Source: an uncultured Rhizobiaceae bacterium
GTDB taxonomy: Bacteria > Pseudomonadota > Alphaproteobacteria > Rhizobiales > Rhizobiaceae
Assembly (NCBI GenBank): GCA_947259295.1
Contig: CAMYMG010000091.1
Location: 1 to 48,836 of the forward strand
Direction: 5' to 3'
DNA: 48,836 bases
Under the pieces are notes generated by a model. It ran no database searches. It saw only the letters and a list, made by a program, of their open reading frames with translations, and was not told where the DNA came from. Of the stretch, positions 45,191-48,836 are shown one piece after another (the first letter of the stretch is position 1; each line of letters opens with the position of its first letter). Position numbers and translations under genes: made by a program.

Positions 45191-46224
45191 CCGCTTCCAC
45201 CGCCCGCGTTCCCTGCACCGTCATCACCGGCTTCCTCGGCGCCGGCAAGACGACGCTGATCCGCCACATCCTCGAAAATGCCGGCGGCAAGCGGCTCGCC
45301 CTCATCGTCAACGAATTCGGCGATGTCGGCGTCGATGGCGAGATCCTCAAGGGCTGCGGCATCGACGCCTGCCCGGAGGAAAACATCGTCGAACTGGCCA
45401 ATGGCTGCATCTGCTGCACTGTGGCCGACGATTTCGTGCCCGCGCTCGACCAGATCCTGGCGCGCACGCCGAAGGTCGATCACATTCTTATAGAAACCTC
45501 CGGCCTGGCACTGCCCAAGCCGCTGGTCCAGGCCTTCCAGTGGCCGACGGTCAAGAGCCGGGTCACGGTCGACGGCGTCATCGCCGTGGTCGATGGTGCT
45601 GCGCTTGCCGACGGCAAGGTCGCTTCCGACATGGATGCCCTGACCGCTCAGCGCGCCGCCGATGAATCGCTCGACCATGACGATCCGGTGGAGGAGGTCT
45701 TCGAGGACCAGGTCGCCTGCGCCGATCTCATCATCCTGTCGAAGAGCGACCTCATCGACGCCGCCGGCGCAGCCCGCGCCAATGCGACCATCGGCGAGCA
45801 TCTCCAGCGCGCCGTCAAAATCGTTCCGGCCTCGAACGGCATCATCGACCCCTCGATCCTGCTTGGCCTCGGCCTGGCCGTCGAGGACGACATCGAGAAC
45901 CGCAAGACGCATCACGACGGCGCGTTCGACCACGAGCACGACGATTTCGACAGCTTCATCATCGACATTCCCTCGATTTCCAGCCCCGACGACCTCGCTT
46001 CGCGCGTCTCGGCGGCCGCCGAGCAGGAAAACGTGCTGCGGGTGAAGGGTTTCGTCGAGGTCGGCGGCAAGCCGATGCGCCTCCTCGTCCAGGCTGTCGG
46101 ACCGCGCGTCAATCACTATTACGACCGTGCCTGGACCGCCGCCGACGACCGCCGCTCGCGACTCGTGGTGATCGGCCTCAAGGGTCTCGACCGCCCGGCC
46201 ATCGAGAAGATCCTGGTGGGGTGA
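45187..46224 (+). CDS. cobW: CobW-type GTPase metallochaperone
   Basis: This 345-residue G3E GTPase has the P-loop TGFLGAGKTTL (about 14-24), the metal motif NGCICCTV (C74, C76, C77), the Walker B-like ILIETSGLALPKPL and the guanine-binding LSKSDLID. A His/Asp-rich stretch (THHDGAFDHEHDDFD) precedes the C-terminal CobW domain. CobW proteins load metal; next to cobN, delivery of cobalt for chelation is the accepted idea. Translation is coupled to the DUF1636 gene by the ATGA overlap. Confidence 0.95.
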   Translation: MTASTARVPCTVITGFLGAGKTTLIRHILENAGGKRLALIVNEFGDVGVDGEILKGCGIDACPEENIVELANGCICCTVADDFVPALDQILARTPKVDHILIETSGLALPKPLVQAFQWPTVKSRVTVDGVIAVVDGAALADGKVASDMDALTAQRAADESLDHDDPVEEVFEDQVACADLIILSKSDLIDAAGAARANATIGEHLQRAVKIVPASNGIIDPSILLGLGLAVEDDIENRKTHHDGAFDHEHDDFDSFIIDIPSISSPDDLASRVSAAAEQENVLRVKGFVEVGGKPMRLLVQAVGPRVNHYYDRAWTAADDRRSRLVVIGLKGLDRPAIEKILVG

Positions 46225-46232
46225 ATGCGCCG

Positions 46233-46354
46233 CCCCCTCACCCAGCCTCCGCTTCGCTCGGCTGACCTATCCCAGAGGGGGAGAGGAGACGACCAGCGCC
46301 ATTCTCTTCTCCCCACCGGGGAGAAGGTGGCCGCGAAGCGGCCGGATGAGGGGG
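46233..46354. repeat. Mosaic of two palindromic repeat units after cobW
   Basis: Unit one (46233-46290) begins CCCCCTCACCC and contains CAGAGGGGGAGAGGAGA. Unit two (46301-46354) has the stems TTCTCCCC/GGGGAGAA and GGCCGC/GCGGCC and ends GGATGAGGGGG. The outer ends CCCCCTCA and TGAGGGGG are complementary, so the two units together make one larger inverted repeat. I recall similar units scattered between genes of Rhizobiales. No gene is present. Confidence 0.75.
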
Positions 46355-46376
46355 TATCCTCCAGCGCCGCCGTTCC

Positions 46377-46421
46377 GATCTCGCCCCTTGTGGGGGAGAT
46401 GTCCGGCAGGACAGAGGGGGG
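46377..46421. repeat. 45-bp palindromic element, intergenic copy before cobN
   Basis: This copy contains a stem/loop around GCCCCTTGTGGGGG and a second small hairpin GTCCGGCAGGAC, and ends ACAGAGGGGGG. It lies in the same orientation as the copies at 47159 and 48185, 48 bp before the cobN ATG. It shows what the element looks like outside a gene, for comparison with the four copies inside cobN. Confidence 0.85.
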
Positions 46422-46469
46422 CGCCTTCGAGCGCGCCCTCGCCCAACCCGGCATCCATGCGGGGTGTCC

Positions 46470-48836
46470 ATGCACATCCTGACCACCTCCTCCGCCTCGC
46501 TCGACGACCTCGCCGAGCCGATCGACCTGCGCCAGACACCGGCCGACATACTGGCGCTCTCCTTCACCGACAGCGATCTGGCCGGTATGGCCGCCGCCTG
46601 GAACGCCGGCGCGGACGCACTCCCCTCAATGCGGCTTGCCGCCCTGCGCAACCTGCGCCACCCCATGTCGGTCGATCTCTGGATCGACAGCGTCGCCTCG
46701 CGCGCCAGGGTGATCCTCGTGCGCATTCTCGGCGGCTACGAATGGTGGCGCTACGGCTGCGACCAGCTTGCCGCCGTCGCCCGAGCGAGGGGCATCAAGC
46801 TTGCGCTGCTGCCCGGCGAATGCCGCGACGAGGATTTGCGACTGATCGAGGCCTCAACCCTGCCGCGCACCGAGCTCGACCGCCTGCTCGACTATTTCCG
46901 CGAGGGCGGCCCGGACAACATGCGCGGGCTGGTCAACCGGCTGGCCGGGCTGGCTGGAGCGGAGACCACCCCGGCAGCGCCCGTTTCGGTGCCGAAGGCT
47001 GGATTCTACGACCCGGTGGAAGGCTTGGTTCCCCACCCCCCTCTGTCCTGCCGGACATCTCCCCCTCAAGGGGGGAGATCGAACTCTTTTGAAGGCCTCG
47101 CCCCATCTGGAGCGTTGGCGACGGTTTTGCGAGATGGTGCGGACACATCCGACCAGCTGATCCCCCCCCTTGCGGGGGCGATGTCCGGCAGGACAGAGGG
47201 GGGTACGACGGAGCGCTCCGCCTCCCCCCCCATCATCCCCATCCTCTTCTACCGCTCGATGCTGCTCGCCGCCGACGTCGCGCCGATCGACGCCCTTGTC
47301 ACCGCGCTCCGCGACAAGGGCCTGATGCCGGTGCCGATCTTCGTCGCCAGCCTGAAGGACCCCGCCTCGCTTGCCTTCGTCGAGCAGGCCATCGCCGACC
47401 TCGCGCCCGCCGCGATCGTCACCGCCACCGCCTTCGCCACCGGTGCCGAGCCCGGCAGCGAGACGCTGTTCGACCGCGCCGGCGTGCCGGTCTTCCAGGT
47501 CATCGTCGCCACCACCCGCCGCGAGGCGTGGGAGGAGAGCCAGCGCGGCATCGCGCCCGCCGACCTTGCCATGCATGTCGTCATGCCCGAGCTCGACGGC
47601 CGCATCGTCGCCGGCGCCATCTCCTTCAAGGCCGAGAGCGAGCCGGACGCGGCGCTGGCCTTCCGCGCCATGGGCAACCGCAGCGAGCCCGACCGCGTCG
47701 AGCAGGTCGCCGCCCGCATCGCCGCGATGATCGAGTTGCAGCGCACGCCGCGCGCAAGCCGAAAACTCGCCATCCTGATTCCCGACTATCCGAGCGCCCC
47801 GGGCCGCACCGGCTATGCCGTCGGCCTCGACGTGCCGTCAAGCGTGCTCGCCATGCTGCACGACCTCAAGCAAGGCGGCTATGCCGTTGAGTCGATTCCG
47901 CAATCGCCGCGCGCCCTGCTCGACCTGCTGGAGGCACCAAACCAGGGACTGAGCCTCGCCGATTACCGCGCCGGTTTGGAGAGCGTGCCCGCCGAATCCC
48001 GCGCGGCCGTCGAGGCTGCCTGGGGATCGCCCGGCAACGTCTTCGATGTCACACCCCCCTCTGGCCTGCCGGCCATCTCCCCCTCAAGGGGGGAGATCAG
48101 CAGCTCCAGCCCCGGCGACCGTCCTGCTTCATTGAATGATGACCCAACGCCCCTCGAGAGCGGCGTTGAGCCCGATGACGAATCAATCTCCCCCCTTGAG
48201 GGGGAGATGTCCGGCAGGACAGAGGGGGGTATCGTAAAGTGCGACGCCGGATCCCCCCACTTCGCCTTCCGCGCCGCCACCTTCGGCAACGTCACCGTTG
48301 CGCTTGCCCCCGACCGCGGCCGTTCCGCCGACCGCCGTACCGACTACCACGACCCGACACTCCCGCCGCGCCATGAACTCGTCGCCTTCGGCCTCTGGCT
48401 GCGCCAGTCGCTCGGCTGCCATGCACTGGTCCATGTCGGCGCGCACGGCACGCTCGAATGGCTGCCCGGCAAGACGGTGGCGCTGAGCAGCGCCTGCTTC
48501 CCCGAAATCGTCGCCGGCCCGCTGCCGGTCGTCTATCCCTTCATCGTCAGCAATCCGGGCGAGGCCGCCCAGGCCAAGCGCCGTATCGCCGCCGTCACGC
48601 TCGGCCACCTGCCGCCGCCGCTGACGGAGGCCGGCCTCGACGAAAACCAGAAGAAGCTCGAGCGCCTGGTCGACGAATATGCCCAGGCCGACGGGCTCGA
48701 CCGCCGCCGCCGCGACCAGCTGGCCAAGCTGATCGTCGAGACGGCCGCGAAGACCGGGCTCGCCACCGAGGCCGGCGTCGGGCAGGCCGACGCGCCCGAC
48801 GAGGCGCTGCGCCGCATCGACGCCTGGCTCTGCGAC
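46470..48836 (+). CDS. cobN: Cobaltochelatase subunit CobN, N-terminal 789 residues
   Basis: CobN is the large magnesium-chelatase-H-like subunit that inserts cobalt into hydrogenobyrinic acid a,c-diamide with CobS and CobT. The start MHILTTSSASLDDLAEPIDL, RILGGYEWWRYGCDQL, PILFYRSMLLAADVAPIDAL, FGNVTVALAPDRGR and LVHVGAHGTLEWLPGK are family blocks. I translated the whole stretch and found no stop. Two inserts interrupt it in frame: residues about 189-245 and 529-587, each bounded by an inverted pair of 45-bp palindromic elements. The family is about 1,250 residues, so roughly the last third lies beyond the window. Confidence 0.93.
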   Translation, partial: MHILTTSSASLDDLAEPIDLRQTPADILALSFTDSDLAGMAAAWNAGADALPSMRLAALRNLRHPMSVDLWIDSVASRARVILVRILGGYEWWRYGCDQLAAVARARGIKLALLPGECRDEDLRLIEASTLPRTELDRLLDYFREGGPDNMRGLVNRLAGLAGAETTPAAPVSVPKAGFYDPVEGLVPHPPLSCRTSPPQGGRSNSFEGLAPSGALATVLRDGADTSDQLIPPLAGAMSGRTEGGTTERSASPPIIPILFYRSMLLAADVAPIDALVTALRDKGLMPVPIFVASLKDPASLAFVEQAIADLAPAAIVTATAFATGAEPGSETLFDRAGVPVFQVIVATTRREAWEESQRGIAPADLAMHVVMPELDGRIVAGAISFKAESEPDAALAFRAMGNRSEPDRVEQVAARIAAMIELQRTPRASRKLAILIPDYPSAPGRTGYAVGLDVPSSVLAMLHDLKQGGYAVESIPQSPRALLDLLEAPNQGLSLADYRAGLESVPAESRAAVEAAWGSPGNVFDVTPPSGLPAISPSRGEISSSSPGDRPASLNDDPTPLESGVEPDDESISPLEGEMSGRTEGGIVKCDAGSPHFAFRAATFGNVTVALAPDRGRSADRRTDYHDPTLPPRHELVAFGLWLRQSLGCHALVHVGAHGTLEWLPGKTVALSSACFPEIVAGPLPVVYPFIVSNPGEAAQAKRRIAAVTLGHLPPPLTEAGLDENQKKLERLVDEYAQADGLDRRRRDQLAKLIVETAAKTGLATEAGVGQADAPDEALRRIDAWLCD
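47036..47080. repeat. 45-bp palindromic element inside cobN (pair 1, left)
   Basis: The element runs from CCCCCC through GTCCTGCCGGAC to the stem ATCTCCCCC/GGGGGAGAT. In cobN it is read as PPLSCRTSPPQGGRS. It is the inverse of the copy at 47159-47203; 78 bp of other sequence lies between. Confidence 0.9.
47159..47203. repeat. 45-bp palindromic element inside cobN (pair 1, right)
   Basis: This copy has the opposite orientation to 47036-47080, read in cobN as IPPLAGAMSGRTEGG. It has drifted more than the others (ATCCCCCCCC and GGGGGCGAT), which loses one pair of the long stem. The small hairpin GTCCGGCAGGAC is kept. Confidence 0.88.
48054..48098. repeat. 45-bp palindromic element inside cobN (pair 2, left)
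   Basis: This copy has the same orientation as 47036 but is read in a different frame (PPSGLPAISPSRGEI). Its small hairpin is GGCCTGCCGGCC instead of GTCCTGCCGGAC: both sides of one base pair changed together, keeping the stem. Confidence 0.9.
48185..48229. repeat. 45-bp palindromic element inside cobN (pair 2, right)
   Basis: This copy is inverted relative to 48054 and read as ISPLEGEMSGRTEGG, the same frame as the right copy of pair 1. Both stems are intact. An 86-bp spacer separates it from its partner. Confidence 0.9.

Noticed and set aside
46470..48836. Repeats in and before cobN as a CRISPR array
   Set aside because: Only five copies, in alternating orientations, with irregular spacers of very different length and no cas genes; the frame of cobN runs through them.
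46470..48836. cobN as a pseudogene because of the repeats
   Set aside because: Codon-by-codon translation showed no stop or frameshift, and conserved blocks occur in order on both sides of each insert.

Overview
The window looks like chromosome of an alphaproteobacterium of the order Hyphomicrobiales (Rhizobiales), most like Mesorhizobium and its relatives. The evidence is high GC, the aerobic cobalamin pathway in its cobC/cobD/cobO/cobP/cobW/cobN form, a 14-subunit complex I operon followed by birA, rnj and mce, the proS-lolC-lolD cluster, and short mosaic repeats of a kind I associate with this group. There are no rRNAs, phage genes or transposases. One tRNA (Leu, anticodon GAG) is present.

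Layout. 1-3.5 kb: cobalamin genes. cobC (cut by the window edge) and cobD diverge from overlapping start codons, and a promoter plus cobalamin riboswitch drives cbtB-cbtA-cobP-cobO leftward. 3.6-6.8 kb: a ChaC-like cyclotransferase, an orphan Rieske oxygenase and an MFS transporter. 7.0-11.1 kb: a rightward, partly start/stop-coupled cluster of membrane enzymes (a DUF1624 acyltransferase-like protein, two isoprenylcysteine-methyltransferase-like proteins, two alpha/beta-hydrolases) with no assigned pathway. 11.1-15.2 kb: a LiuR-like MerR regulator with a palindromic operator, the magnesium channel mgtE, two exported proteins of unknown function and tRNA-Leu. 15.4-19.3 kb: lipB, ggt, a SRPBCC-M50 membrane protein and a 28-residue ORF. 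19.6-22.8 kb: proS-lolC-lolD, each pair overlapping by four bases. 23.1-23.25 kb: a small RNA with promoter and terminator, probably alpha-r9-like.

23.3-42.9 kb is one long leftward operon: nuoABC, a four-helix-bundle gene, nuoDEF, a NuoE-tail-like protein, nuoGHIJKLMN, birA, rnj, mce and a DUF1467 membrane protein. 43.3-44.5 kb carries a YcaQ/AlkZ-like DNA glycosylase. 44.5-48.8 kb: a second promoter and cobalamin riboswitch drive a DUF1636 metal-binding protein, cobW and cobN, which runs off the window end.

Two sets of short elements stand out. First, a 45-bp palindromic element occurs five times in 1.9 kb: once between cobW and cobN, and four times as two inverted pairs inside cobN, where the reading frame stays open. 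Second, two intergenic elements are bounded by inverted arms of four heptads each. One, between nuoC and nuoD, carries a four-helix-bundle (23S intervening-sequence type) gene whose start and stop codons touch the arms exactly. The other, between rnj and mce, has the same plan with a different heptad and no recognisable gene.

All statements come from reading the sequence and from family knowledge. No database search was run, and identities counted by eye are approximate.
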